DNA from: Theropithecus gelada
Taxonomy: Eukaryota; Chordata; Mammalia; Primates; Cercopithecidae
Length of the DNA: 64,000 nucleotides
Assembly: GCF_003255815.1 (NCBI RefSeq)
Contig: NC_037680.1
Coordinates: 8,397,187 to 8,461,186 of the forward strand
Reading direction: 5' to 3'
Part shown: piece after piece, positions 12,924-25,294 of the stretch
Position numbering within the stretch: the first letter of the stretch is position 1
Layout: each line of letters opens with the position of its first letter
Made by a program: the position numbers and the translations under genes
The notes under the pieces: generated by a model
Database searches by the model: none
What the model was told of the DNA's origin: nothing
Seen by the model: only the letters and a program-made list of their open reading frames with translations

Positions 12924-12947
12924 TTCTAAATGCATTAGATAATGATT

Positions 12948-12965
12948 AAAAAAAAAAAAAAAAAA
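12948..12965. repeat. Poly-A run
   Basis: Eighteen consecutive A bases about 17 bases past the MER1-like element's right target duplication. No retroposon body was recognised upstream. Confidence 0.9.
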
Positions 12966-13974
12966 GCATCCAGAGTGACTCTCAATTTATAATCTCTGCA
13001 AATACATAGCCACTGTAGCATTCCAGGTCAACCAAGCCAACCCCATTCTTTAAATCCCTCATTTTTCTCATCTTTAATTTCTCTAACAGTACTTACCAAA
13101 TTGTCCCTAATAGTCTTTGCAAGTAACTTTTTTCTTTTGTAAGGTCTCTATTTCTTTTCTGCAAATTGATGTATATAACTTTCAAACTTGAAATTAAGAA
13201 ACTGTGGTTCTAAGACAGCAAATCCACTATTCATTCCCCTCACGCCATTAAAAAAAACACGTACTCACCTAGCTTTGTCTGCATGTTATTGTGCTATAAG
13301 AATTTCAGTTTTGCACAAAGTATTTCTTGACTTATCACCTCATGCTTCCAGATTTTAAATATCTCAGCAGTTCAGTTCTTTCATTTTTTTCCAACTGAAT
13401 TCTCCAGAGTGACTAACACATTACAGATTCTAAAAGCAAACTTCTTATTCTTTAAAAACTCAAGTCCTGTTGTTTCTTTGTGGAAATATTTTCCACATTT
13501 TATTAACTAAATTATGACCTTTGGGAGTAATACAGGCTACCAACAAAACAGGATTAGTTAATAAATATTTTATTAACTGCATGATTAAAACTAGATTAGC
13601 TACCAAAAGAATACATCTTAGGTTTTAGAAATAAGAATAAAATAATCCCAAATTTTAAAAGCTCATTATGTTCTAGAAAAAAGTTGGAACAATTTTAAGT
13701 CATTAATCATTTTGAAGCCTTTTTAAAGTGACCCGTTTCAACTTTTCAAATGCATTTGGAATCAAAATGTTAGAAAAAAATATGAACATTGTTTATGAAT
13801 CCATGATTATCTATTATTGTTTGATGAAAATAAACTACCTCATTTACCATATATCCTTAAATTCTAAAATTATTTACCAGGCAATCCGATTTTTATCACT
13901 GACTAACAACTCAAAGTGCCTTGTGAAAATTGTTGTTAAGGAAGATAATAAACTCATGTAAAATATAGAAACGT
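12966..13974. other. Unassigned AT-rich sequence
   Basis: No gene or confident repeat. Confidence 0.35.
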
Positions 13975-15470
13975 TACAAATGTATAATTTCCTTACTCCC
14001 TTACCATTTTTATCATTATAATTGTCATACAACATACATACATATATACCCCCATACTGTCATTTTTGCTTTTAACAGTGATATGTTTTATACAGAAATT
14101 AAGAGGAAACTTAGTGGTTTATGTTTACTCATATACTTAACATTTCCAACATTCTTCTTTTATTCCTGAAGATCCAAGTTCCCCTAAGATATTATTCTTT
14201 TTCACTGAAGAGCATTTTTTGTAGTGTAGGTCCCTTATTTTTCTTTAATCAGAAACTGTCTTTATTTCACTTAGATTCTCCATGGTTCTTAATGAGATGT
14301 CTGTAAGCATTCTAATGTTGGTCCTTGTTACATGTTGTGTTGTGTCTCTGTTCACTTCCACATTTTCCTTTTACTTTTCAACAGTTTCACTAACATGTAC
14401 TTTTGAGGGATTATCCTTGAATATATTGTGTTTGGAGTTCACTGAGCACCTTGAATATGTAAATTTGTGTTTTTTATTGCATTTTGGAATTTCTATGATT
14501 TTTGGCAGATATTTTTCCTGCACTATTCTCTCCTTTTCTTCTGAGATTCCAAGCACCATCTGTTAGTGATTTGCAGTTTTCCTACAGGTCTCTAGGGGTC
14601 TGTTTTTCTTTCCTTTTTTTTTTTTTTCCTCTTTTGTAAATTTCTCAATTTTTTCAGATTAAATATCGTGTGTTGATCTGTGTGCCACAGACTCTGTTCT
14701 CTCTCATCTTCATTCTGCTGTTTAGCCCATCCAATTTCTTTTTTATTTCAAATATTGTTTTGAAATTCTAAAAGTGTCCATTTTCTTCTTTTTAATATTC
14801 TTTGTGTATCTGTCTACGAACGATGGGATATATAAGATATATAAATATATCAATAGATAGATTTAAGATAGGTATATTTGTATGCTGATATATCCTATGT
14901 TTTTATGCCTTATGCATTTATTTTCATGAAGATCAGGAAATACAGTTTGAATAGCAGCTTTAGAGACTTCACCTGAAAATTCTGTCATTCATAGTTGAAG
15001 TTCAGTCAAACACTTGGCTGAGTTCCTGCATACAGCTAGTTACCCCTCCTCTGACTCTCTCAAGGATCCTTCTCATTCTCTGGCAGTTATAGCCACCCAA
15101 AGGCTCTTTCTCTTGTTCCTGCCTAAACGACAGCGGGGTTTCCTACTGGAGATTCCGCTCCCTTTATACCCACACTCTGCCTCCACTACAGTTGCCCTTA
15201 GGCCAAATCTCTAAACAAAACTAACAAAATGGAGGAATCCTATTTTGCGAGTTATTTTTCTATAAATTTCACTCCCTTCGAAAATCTGCCTGGTTTTGTT
15301 CAGGCTCGAGTCCTTGGGGAGCTATTTTTTTGTGTTGGTTTATTTTAAGGTTTTGTCAGAGTTTATAGCTGAATTTGTCTGAAGATTAATGTGTGAGCAA
15401 TTGCCCTTCCATATCAGGATTGTAAAACCATTTATTCAACTTTAGTCAAAGTTCTTTTCATTGTGATTGC
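13975..15470 (-). mobile_element. Old L1 (L1M/HAL1-like) 5' portion, antisense
   Basis: Plus-strand blocks such as 'gatccaagttcccctaagat', 'tttgtagtgtaggtccctta' and 'gtctttatttcacttag' match the reverse complement of the ORF1/upstream half of ancient L1 or HAL1 elements. The 3' UTR and reverse transcriptase region are absent. The open frames at 14121-14566 are shadows of this repeat. Confidence 0.65.
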
Positions 15471-16300
15471 TCTGAAGTAAAAGGTTATTTTCCAGTACAT
15501 TCTTCATCATATCCAGGTGTAGTATATTTATTTTTCCTTTTCAAGAAGAATTTATTAATGTCAAGTAAATGATATAATTTTAAAAGGTGAAGTGGTTTAT
15601 TTCTAGTTTTGATTCTAATTCGAAGAATAAGTATAAAGATCTGAATTATTAGTATGTATACAAATTTCATTGTGCTTTCAGGGACAGGTTTTTATCTTAG
15701 AGATATAAAATTGGTTAGAACATGGTGAAAATTTCCCCCCAAAAAAAAGCTCTTTTGGAAGATACTAATTTGAATAACATAAGGGAAATCAAAAAAGTTA
15801 GTGGACAAGCTTTGTTTTTCTTAAATGAACAGCCAACTTGACAATCTTCACTCCCATATCCCAGTTTAGTTCTAGGATGTTAGAAACAGTTATTAGGATA
15901 ATTTTGAAAGAATTAAGAGTTGAGTACCAATTTGTAGTGTAATGATCTTCGTATTCTACTTCCATTCCAGAGCCCATCAGAAACAAATAAGATACTTACC
16001 AGGGTCTTTTAATAACCAACTTCAATATTATTAGCAAGTCTTTTCTACTAAGTAGAATTAAGGTCCAAGTCGCAGTTGCTTTTTAAATTCAGCTTTAAAT
16101 GTCTAGTCCTTTATGTCCCTTGCTCCTCAAATTCTAGTTCCTCCTGTAACACTTAAAACAATATGTAAAACAATAACATTAATGTTAAAGACCGTATTAC
16201 CTATTATCCTACTGCTATAAAACAATAATTATTTTTAGTTTAAAATATTGCTTTCCCTATTTTGTCCCTGATTATGTTTGACACATGTAACACACGTGTC
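15471..16300. other. Unassigned AT-rich sequence
   Basis: No gene or confident repeat. Confidence 0.35.
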
Positions 16301-16369
16301 ATCTGCATCTATATCTATATCTGCATCTATATATCTGTATCTGCATCTATATCTATATTCATATATATA
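16301..16369. repeat. Imperfect (CTATAT/CTGCAT)n low-complexity repeat
   Basis: Alternating 'atctatatctatatctgcat' units form a 12- to 18-base higher-order tandem pattern ending in an AT run. Confidence 0.85.
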
Positions 16370-16579
16370 ATAATTTGCCACCTTTTTCTTTACTTTGGAA
16401 GTTCCTGATGTGCTTTACTTTTCATATGCTATGTTAAAAGTAATCAATTTTGTATATTAGGTTTCTTTGCTATTCATAATTCTGGAAATATTTAAATAAT
16501 ATATAGACATTTTTGTTTTGGGGGAATGTTTTACCTATTGTAATAATAAGAACATACTAAGTAATAATATGGACCTTTC

Positions 16580-16870
16580 TTTTATCACTGGATAGCACTG
16601 CTTTCCTGCACATATAGAAAAATCATTAATTTTAATGGCTTCTTAAGAAGTCACTATTTTATTATTTTATGTACCATAGTTTATTTTACTACTCCCATAA
16701 AAATAATTTAGTTGTATTCAGTCTTCTATTTTGTTTTTTAAATTACAAATAATGTTGCAATGAATTTTCTTAATGTATGTCTTGAAATACATTAAGATAA
16801 TTCCAAATGTAGATAAAAATCTACATTTGGAATCACTAGATATATAATACTATATTACTCATTACATATA
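16580..16870 (-). mobile_element. Old L1 ORF2 fragment, antisense
   Basis: 'gtaccatagtttattttact' and 'aataatgttgcaatgaattt' resemble reverse-complement L1ME/L1MB ORF2 C-terminal sequence. It is very diverged. It contains the perfect hairpin at 16801-16832, which the L1 does not explain. Confidence 0.5.
16801..16832. repeat. Perfect 14-bp inverted repeat, AAAA loop
   Basis: 'ttccaaatgtagat', four A bases, then its exact reverse complement. No flanking element explains it. Confidence 0.95.
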
Positions 16871-16903
16871 TTCTTATTCCAATAAAAAATATGGCACGCA
16901 TGC

Positions 16904-16904
<1 letters not shown>

Positions 16905-16934
<30 letters not shown>
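16905..16934. repeat. (GA)n microsatellite
   Basis: Thirty bases of uninterrupted GA dinucleotide. Confidence 0.95.
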
Positions 16935-16936
<2 letters not shown>

Positions 16937-16959
16937 TCTGTAAAATTTGTTTCTTATTT

Positions 16960-17300
16960 AATTAATTTATGGTCATAAAATATAATTTTGTATGAATTCA
17001 ATTCTTTTATATTTATTGATACTTGTTTTATGGCCTAGTGTGTGCACTTAAACATGTCAAGTATTCTGTAATTGTCACGTATAGTGTTCTATTAAAGTCA
17101 GTTATGTCAATTTTGTTGATGGTGTTAGTCAAACCTTTTATACCCTACTGATTTCCTATCTACATTTTTCATGTTGTACTGTAAGATAAATGCTGAAATT
17201 ATCAGCTAAAATTGTCAGTTTGTCTATTTCTCTATGTTTCTCAAAGTCTATTAAAGTGTATATTTGCTTTCAATCCTTTTCTGGCTCTGGATATTTTTTT
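16960..17300 (-). mobile_element. Old L1 ORF2 endonuclease-region fragment, antisense
   Basis: 'gttctattaaagtcagttat', 'gttgatggtgttagtcaaa' and 'tcagtttgtctatttctct' match the reverse complement of the early ORF2 region of old L1s. Truncated at both ends. Confidence 0.7.
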
Positions 17301-18933
17301 TTTTAAATCTATGTTCCTTAGAGATTATGGATTAGGCTGTAGCTGATTAATGGTATCATAAAAGTTGTACTGACTTTTCTCATTTTCATTTCTTTGGTTG
17401 TTCTTAAGGAGGAGAGCAAGTGGATAGCTCCTCTACCACACCACCTTAAAAGATGTCTGAAGTTATTTCTGACATGAAGAGTCTCGACATTAATGCAGAC
17501 CACAGTTCCCTTTGGGGAGTTCTCTGCATGCCATTTAATAAAACACAGTAAATCACTAAAGTACTGAACTCTGCCTAATTGGGATCTCTTAACCTCAGGG
17601 GTTATGTAAGATGGTTCACATCTTGTGGTAGACACTATTATAATCTTATCATTTTTCTTAAATTTTTGTTCAGACTGCTGATCAAATGAAACTTCACATA
17701 TCACTCTAAGTTAACCCTGTCTGATCAAATGTAAGAATAATAGATATAGTGTTAGAACTTAGTTGCAATGAAACAGAAAGAGTCTAATATTCAGGAACTT
17801 TCACTGATTGTCATCTACATTGCTCTTTCATTCAAATAGTTTCCTTAGCAGGAACTGTCTAAAGTATACATTGTATATATTAGATGATGAATGACCCAGG
17901 CGAACAGTTAGAAAATCTACAATCCCAGGATTTTGATGGTTCTTACTCCACAATTTAATATTTAATATTATGTTATGAGCAGGATGAAACAAGATGTGCC
18001 ATAGAAATTGTGATTTACTTTGGAAAGTGAGAAAAAAGATAAAGTCATTACAAATACCTTAGTATTTCTAAATGACTAAAATATTGCCTATGAATTAAAG
18101 GAGGTTTGTGGGATTGCTCACCTGATGTGTAGGTGATTTTTCCACAGCAATGCAAATTAATTTTCCTTTAAATTATATACCATAATTGCATATTTGTTCC
18201 ACATATCTGCACAATGTTAAGGCATTTTATTTATGTGACACTGTATTTCTGGTCACATTTACATATGTAATATATTCATGTAAATATATACCTAAATACA
18301 TTACAAATTTATAAGTCAAAATAGTTAAGATAATTTAAAGGTGAGGTTTTGTTTTCTGTTGTTATTTTTTTTCCCATTAAACCCAAACAGACTTATCCCC
18401 TTGTAGTTTATTACTATTTCTGGCCTAAATATTGAGTACATAAATGATATGAGCTGCTTGGTATTGATTTTCCTGATCTCAAATTTGATTTGAGACCCAT
18501 TAGACCTTAGGTATGAGGCAATACTAGAATGTGGTAAGGGAGATTGTGTTTATCCCCTGCTACTAAAAACAGGAACATTCGATTTTGTTTCAAATAAAAT
18601 GAAAAGGTAACCTGATTTCGATTATCTTCACTAATGAAGATGAATGAGGTAAACAACAAAAAAAAAGTGGTCCAAATTTATTTATATTGGAAACACTCAT
18701 CATGTCAAACACTTGATATTAATAGTGTAAATTGTTTGGCTTCACTCCCTAGTGGTTTTCTGCATCACCCTCCAACTAGAAATGAGCATCATACAAACTA
18801 CAGTTAAATAACTAACTTGAAATAGAATTTGTCAATTGCTGGCCTTGTTTCCTTATCTACTTCCATTAAAGCTCTGGTATGATAGGACTCTAAGGCCAAG
18901 ACTTTCAGCCCAGAATGTGCTTGGTACCAGCAG
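17301..18933. other. Unassigned sequence with one 128-codon open frame
   Basis: No repeat family recognised. A minus-strand open frame at 17318-17704 is unusually long for such AT-rich DNA but shows no domain, signal peptide or known family, and no flanking splice signals I could support. It is treated as non-coding pending a search. Confidence 0.35.
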
Positions 18934-18965
18934 TAATGTGTGTGAATGTGTATGTGTGTGCATAC
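18934..18965. repeat. Imperfect (TG)n repeat
   Basis: TG-rich run with A interruptions, followed by 'catacagacatacaaata'. Confidence 0.75.
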
Positions 18966-20514
18966 AGACATACAAATATATTTGTGTATGTTGATCATAC
19001 ATTTCTCAAACATATCCTAAGGAAATTTAAAATAATTACTTTTGTATTTAAAAGCATAGATATTTAATGGACTATGAGGCAAAATCTAATTGACTTTCAG
19101 TAGGATATGTGAGATTTCAAAGATATGTTTGAAAAGTACTACCTTAAATACTACCCAGGAAAAATTGATAAAATAGTTCACAATTGTTATTAGTAATAAA
19201 GTAAGAGATTGTATCACAAATTTAAAGTCTCCCAAAGACACTAAACCATTGTTCATAATTTGAGGTTTTAATAAAAGTTTAAGATAAATTCCTAGTAATA
19301 GCAAAAACATAGGTGATACAGAAATTTTGATAATTTTTGTTTGTATTTGAAGAATTACCTAAACATTACATTTTTCAACAATATAAAAAATAAAACAAAC
19401 ATTAGCAATTTCAGAGAAGGAGTCTCAAAGAGGAAATGTTTGTAAAAAGAAAAAGAAACATTTAGAAATACACTTCTTTAATATTTGCCTCATTTCACTT
19501 ACATTACCTAGGTTTATAAGATAATTTTTATCTTTGAATTAGCAATCAAATTGTAGATCTAAATATAAAAGCTTCTTATATTGATAAATGGTTGATTATC
19601 ATTGCAGTTCCAGATTATAATAATGGCCTCTACACCTAGCTCCCTGCTTTCAGATTCAATAGCTTATGGTATAGCATGGCCTCCTCTACAAGATCTCTCT
19701 TCTCACACATGACTTTTTTCCATATTATACCATCCTCAAAACCTTCTTTGGTTTCCTATTTTACACAGAAATAACAGTAAGTCTTTCATTAATTTCTCAA
19801 TGCAACCAGAAATTTATTAAACTTACATTTTGCCTTGAGCTACAGTAAATTTCATGAACAAGGAGGAGGAAGAAGTGGAGGAGGATAAAAATAAATGAGA
19901 GAGAAAAAATGTTTAGCTGATCCTGTAATCTAGCTGTTCCCTTAAGTCAGTGGTAGAAGATAACAATGTAAATACACAGTATTAAAAATTATTTGAGAGA
20001 CAGGAATGCCAGAGTTCCAAAAAGCAAACTATTCACTTAGCATGGAGTAAGGATTAGGAAGCAATTATCAGAGAAGACAAGAGAAAGTATTCAACAAAGA
20101 CTTTTGAAGGAATTTTTTTTTTTTTTTAAATGACTAGGTCTACCATGGGGAATGATTCAGAGACACAGAGGAGTCAGGTGTCGTTCATCCAGAAATTACA
20201 AAGAGTTTGGTTCAGGTAGAGAAAAATATGTGCTCTGTGCTAGAGAGGCAGGAGCTCAGATGATGAACCAGTTGTCACATTAGTTACATCAGTGACATCG
20301 AGTGTCACTTCAATGACATTATATAACCTTGTGGGAATCTGTTAAGTATGTTCAATTTTAACATATATCTCTGTGGATGGTGGCTGAATTAGAATGACTG
20401 GAGATGTGAGAACGAATTTTAGAAAATAAATTACTAAAATATCTAGGTGAAAGATGATGAGATTCTAATTAAGTGAATTATTTGCAGGAAAGAACAGGTG
20501 GCAACAAAATAATA
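18966..20514. other. Unassigned AT-rich sequence
   Basis: No confident repeat or gene. About 19600-19800 has a pyrimidine-rich composition reminiscent of an L2 3' end but is too diverged to call. A poly-T run sits near 20111-20127. Confidence 0.35.
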
Positions 20515-20558
20515 GATATTATTTGTTGAGCGCTGACTGTGTTAAGTGTCATGCCCAC

Positions 20559-21029
20559 TGTAATGGTGAATTTTATGTGTTAACTTGGTTAGGCTATAGT
20601 GGCCAGTTGTTTGGTAAAACCCTAATCTAGATGTTGCTGTGGAGGTATTGAGTTGATGTGATTAACATTTACAATCAATTTATTTTAAGTAGAAGAGTAT
20701 TTTCAATAATATGGATGGTCCTTAGCCAATCGGCTGAAGGCCTTAAGGATACAAGATGAGGTTTCCCCAAAAAAATGAATTCTGTTTCAAAAAATTGTTT
20801 CTAACTTTCTCAACTGCCAACCTGCCTGACAGATTTAGGACTCAAGACTGAAACATCATCTCATTAATACTTCTCCAGCCCACTGGCCTGTTCCATAGAC
20901 TTCAAACTTGTCAGCCCTCACAGCTGCATGAGTTAATTCTTTATTCTCCCTCTCCATATATATATATATATATATATGGAGATATATAACCTATTGGTTC
21001 TGTTTTTCTGGAGAATTTTAACTGATACA
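20559..21029 (+). mobile_element. ERVL LTR, MLT2B-like
   Basis: Begins 'tgtaatggtgaattttatgt', contains 'ctagatgttgctgtggaggt' and 'agccctcacagctgcatga', and ends 'ttctggagaattttaactga'. This is the order of an MLT2B LTR. It is a solo LTR with no internal region. An AT microsatellite has expanded near the 3' end. Confidence 0.82.
20952..20981. repeat. (AT)n tract in a perfect palindrome
   Basis: 'ctccatatat...atatatggag' reads the same on both strands. It grew in the TATA-rich 3' part of the MLT2B-like LTR. Confidence 0.9.
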
Positions 21030-21140
21030 CTTGACATACCTCAGTTAAAACTTAAAACTGGAACTAGTTATGACCATCTTTCATTTTTAATGTGAGTAAA
21101 TTTAAGCGTACAGCCTTCAGCTCTCCCTAAATCACAAAGC

Positions 21141-21539
21141 AAAAAAAAAAAAAAAAAAATAGAATAAAGAAAAAGAATGGAAAAGAATCTGGACTTGAGC
21201 TTCTTGATTCTAGATTCACTCTAATCAGTAACATGTTTTTCCTTTTAAACCTGAAATTCCTTCACCTGATTTTCAAAATTCTTCCATTCTTCATGATATA
21301 ATTACAGATAAGTATACTTTCCATTTTTATTAATTACATCAATTTCAAAATGTTCTACAATGAGTAATTTTGACCTTTATAAGGCTATGTTATGTTTAAA
21401 AAGAAAAATGACCACCTTCTTGCATCACATACCTTTTCAACTGAATGCCTAAAATATTCTTCCTGTTGTAAGACTTACCAGTTCTTTCTTTAAAAAAACA
21501 CCTATTCTTCGCATATCAACCAAGTCACCCATTAAAACT
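21141..21539. other. Unassigned AT-rich sequence
   Basis: Starts with a poly-A run (about 21141-21159). No element body recognised. Confidence 0.35.
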
Positions 21540-24058
21540 TACAGATTTATAGTTTGTATTGTATTCGCAGTTGTGCACAGTTATTATCATTGTTAATTTT
21601 ATAAAATTTGCATTATCTCAAAAAGAAGTCCTGTATACTTTAGCTATCACTCCCTGATCCCTCAATCCTTCCAACTGTAAGTAACCACTAATCTCCTTTC
21701 TGTCCTGCAGACTTCCTCATTCTGGACTTTCACATAAATGAAATCATATACGACTTCTGAAAGAAGACGGGTTCCTTTCACTTAGCATGTTTTTAAGGTT
21801 CACCCAAGCTGTAGCACGTATCAGTGCTTCATTTCTTCTTATGGCTGAATAATTTCATTGTATGAATAATAATTTCATTGTTTGAATATACTATATTTTG
21901 TTTATCCAGTCATCTGTTGGTAGGCATTTGTCTTCTTCCTCACCTTTTGGTTACTATGAATAATTCTGCTGTGGACATTTGTGTACAAAGTTTGTGTGGA
22001 CTTTTAGGCATATACCTAGGAATGGAATTGCTGGATCATATAACTTTATGTTTAATTGTTTGAGGAGATACCAGACTGTTTTCCAAAGAAGCTGTACCAT
22101 TTTACATGCCCACCAGCACTCTATGAGGGTTAGAGATGGACCTTTAACTTGACTAAGTTCTGCAAACTTGACTTTGAAGAACAAGGAAATTGACCTTGTT
22201 CCTCAATGTCATTGTGTCACTAGTCATCCTTTGGCAGGATATGCATGTCCCTATTGTGTACTAGTAAATGGTATTCTCACTAGTAAACAGTATTATAAGA
22301 CTTAAACTTTTGATGATCATATAGATATGAAATGGTAGCTCACTTTAACTTAAATTTTGCTACTTCCTGCGATGGAATGATATTAAAGCATCTACATTCA
22401 ATTGTGTTTATCTACTGAAAATGGTAAATTCCTAAGGCTCAACTTCATATTAAGATCAAACTTCTTTCCATAGGAATTGGTATTTTGATGAACTTTTTGG
22501 CCATTTACATATTTTCTTTGATATCTAAGTTCATTGCCTATTTTGAATCAGGTTGCTTTCTTTTTATTAAGTTTTAGAATCCCTCTATATTAGAACTCCT
22601 GTATACTTTATTTCTGTAATATAAAATTCCTCTATATTAACCTCTTCTTAGATAAGTGATTTGCAAATATTTTCTCCCATTCCACAGGTTGCCTTTTTAC
22701 TCCGTTGATAGTGTTATTGATGCACAAAAGTTTTAAATTTTGATAAAATCGAATTTGTCCTTTTTTAATATCCTGTGTCTTTTGTGTCATATCCAAGAAA
22801 GCATTGCAAAACGATTCAGTTCATTTATTCCTTCCAATATCTTCAAACTTCTGCCTTATATTTTCTTCTAAGTTTTATAGTTTTAGATCTTATGCTGAGA
22901 TATTTGATCCAACCTTAGTTAAGTTTTGAGTGTGGTATTAGGTAAGAGTTTATTTTTTATGTATGTGGATATCCAGTTTTTCTAGTATCTGTTGTTTAAA
23001 AAAGATAGTCTTTTCCTGATTCAATGATTTGGCACCTTCATTTGATCATAAATGTGAAAGTTTAGTTTTGGACTTTCTGTTCTTTTCCATTGCTCTATAT
23101 CACTGTCTTCGTACCAGCACAGATCATTTATGTCACACTATTTTGAATTCTATACATTGTAGTACTGATTTCAAAACTCCAACTTTCTTCTTTTTTAGGA
23201 ATGTTTTGGATACTCAAAGTCCTATGAAATTTCATATGAATTTTAGGATAGGCTTTTCTATATTTGCACAAAAGACATTATTTGGATTTTGGTAGGGACA
23301 GAATTGAATCTGTAGATTGTGTTGGGCATATTGACATCATAACAAGATTACATCTTCCAATTCATAAACATGGTATCTTTACACTTATTATGTGTCATTT
23401 AATTTTTTTCAGACATATTTTATAGTATGAATTCATATTTCATTGTATGAATCTTTCATCAGTTTGACTGAGTTAATTTCTTAGTATTGTATCCTTCTTC
23501 GTGCTATTGTCAATAATATTATTTTCTTAATTCCTTTCAGATTGCCCACAGCTATTGTATAGACTTACAAATTTATATGATTTATCTGTGTTGACTTTTT
23601 ATCCTAGTACTTTGCTGAATGTGTTTATTAGTTCTAAAAGACTGAGTGTGTGTGTGGACCCTAGGCTTTTAAAGAAATAAAATTATATAATCTGTAAATA
23701 GAAATAATTTTATTTTTCTTTCTATTTGAATTCATTTTAATTTTTTGTTTGCTTAATTGCTTTTGCTAGGACTTCCAGTATTGTTGTGAATACAAGTGTC
23801 AAAACCAAGGATCCTTGCCTTGTTTCTTATCTCAAAGAAAATACTTTCAGTCTTTGACCATGAAGTATAATGATCACTGTTCATTTTGCATATAAGATGA
23901 CATTCATTCTGTTGAGGTACCTTTCTCCTATTTCTAGTTTGTTGAGTGTTTTTTTTTTTAATCATATAAGAGTGTTAAAATTTTTTCAAATGCTTATTCT
24001 GTATCAGTTGGGATGATTATGTGTTTTCTTCTTTAATTTCATTAATGTAGTATATTAC

Positions 24059-24771
24059 TGACATGATTTGAATCTATATCCTCACTCAAATCTCATGTTC
24101 AATGTATTCCCCAAAGTTGGAGGAGGGATCTGCTGGGAGATGATTAAATCATGGCAGTGGGTTTCTCATGAATGGTTGGTACCATCACTTTTTTTTTTTT
24201 TTTTTTTGAGATGGAGCCTCCCTCTGTCACCCAGGCTGGAGTGCAGTGGCCGGATCTCAGCTCACTGCAAGCTCCGCCTCCCGAGTTTATGCCATTCTCC
24301 TGCCTCAGCCTCCCAAGTAGCTGGGACTACAGGCACCCGCCACCTCGGCTGGCTAGTTTTTTGCATTTTTCAGTAGAGACGGGGTTTCACCATGTTAGCT
24401 AGGATGGTCTCGATCTCCTGACCTCGTGATCCGCCCGTCTCGGCCTCCCAAAGTGCTGGGATTACAGGCTTGAGCCACCGTGTCCGGCTTAGTACCATCA
24501 CTTTTGTGCTATTCTCAGGATAATGAGTGAGTTCTCACAAGATCTGTTTGTTTAAAAGTGTGTAGTAACTCCCACCCCCTTCCTCCTGCTCTAGACACAT
24601 GAAGATGCCTGTTCCAGCTTTCCTTTCTGCCCTGAGCAAAAGTTTCCTGAGGCCTTCCCAGCCATGTTTTCTGTACAACCTACAGAACAGTGAGCCAATT
24701 AAACCTCTTTTCTTTATAAATTACCCATCCTCAGATATTTCTTTATAGTGATGTGAGAATGGACAAATACA
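24059..24771 (+). mobile_element. MaLR solo LTR (MST/MLT1A-like) carrying an AluY
   Basis: Starts 'tgacatgatttgaatc' and ends 'tggacaaataca'. A perfect 5-bp duplication 'attac' (24054-24058, 24772-24776) flanks it, and the old L1 reads continuously across once it is removed. An AluY interrupts it at about 24193-24491. Confidence 0.9.
24193..24491 (-). mobile_element. AluY (Old World monkey type), antisense
   Basis: Full-length young Alu with a poly-T tail at 24188-24207. Target duplication 'gtaccatcactttt' occurs near 24179-24193 and again at 24492-24505. Diagnostic plus-strand variants include 'ggctagttttttgcattttt', 'gatccgcccgtctcgg' and 'acaggcttgagccaccg', which I associate with cercopithecine AluY subfamilies. 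Confidence 0.95.
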
Positions 24772-25043
24772 ATTACATTGGTCAGGTTTTTATATATTGA
24801 ACGATCCTTACATTTCAAGAATGAATCCTAGTTAGCTATGTTGTATAATCTTTTACACAGTTGAATTTGTTGTATTAATATTTTGTTGAGAATTTTTACA
24901 CGAATGTTCATAAGAAAAATTGATCTATAAGTTTTTTGTAGCATGTATAGATTTTTGTATTAGGGTAATGCTGGCATATAATGGGTTAAGAAGTGTTCTC
25001 TCCTCTTTGACTTTTTGGAAAAGTTTGAGAAATATTGGTTTGT

Positions 25044-25294
25044 TTGTTTTTCTTTATTAGACAAAGTCTCACTCTGTCACCCAGGCAGGACTGCAGTGGC
25101 ACAATCTCGACTCACTGCAACCTCTGCCTCCCAGCTTCAAGCGATTCTCTTACCTCAGCCTCCTGAGTAGCTAGAATTACAGGCGTCCGACACCACACCC
25201 GGCTAATCGTTGTATTTTTAGTAGAGACAGCATTTCACCATGTTGACCAGGCTGACCTGAAACTCCTGACCTCAGGTGATCCACTTGCCTCAGC
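25044..25294 (-). mobile_element. Alu (S/J), antisense, 5'-truncated
   Basis: Reverse-complement Alu from 'cttattagacaaagtctcac' to 'gatccacttgcctcag'. The expected final 'cctcccaaagtgctggg' portion is missing, so the element lacks its 5' end. It sits in the reverse transcriptase part of the old L1. Confidence 0.92.

Larger units (their letters stand above)
20515..21140 (+). repeat. MIR SINE, split by an LTR
   Basis: 'tatttgttgagcgctgactg' (20519-20538) is the start of the MIR core. The matching downstream part, ending in 'ctccctaaatcacaaagc', appears after 21030. The MLT2B-like LTR lies between them, so the LTR integrated into an existing MIR. Confidence 0.65.

Noticed and set aside
24068..24402. 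Open frames with an Alu-typical proline-rich peptide
   Set aside because: They are well-known Alu antisense translations. The same applies at 33066-33275, 34053-34388, 51164-51528, 52530-52760 and 61699-62011.
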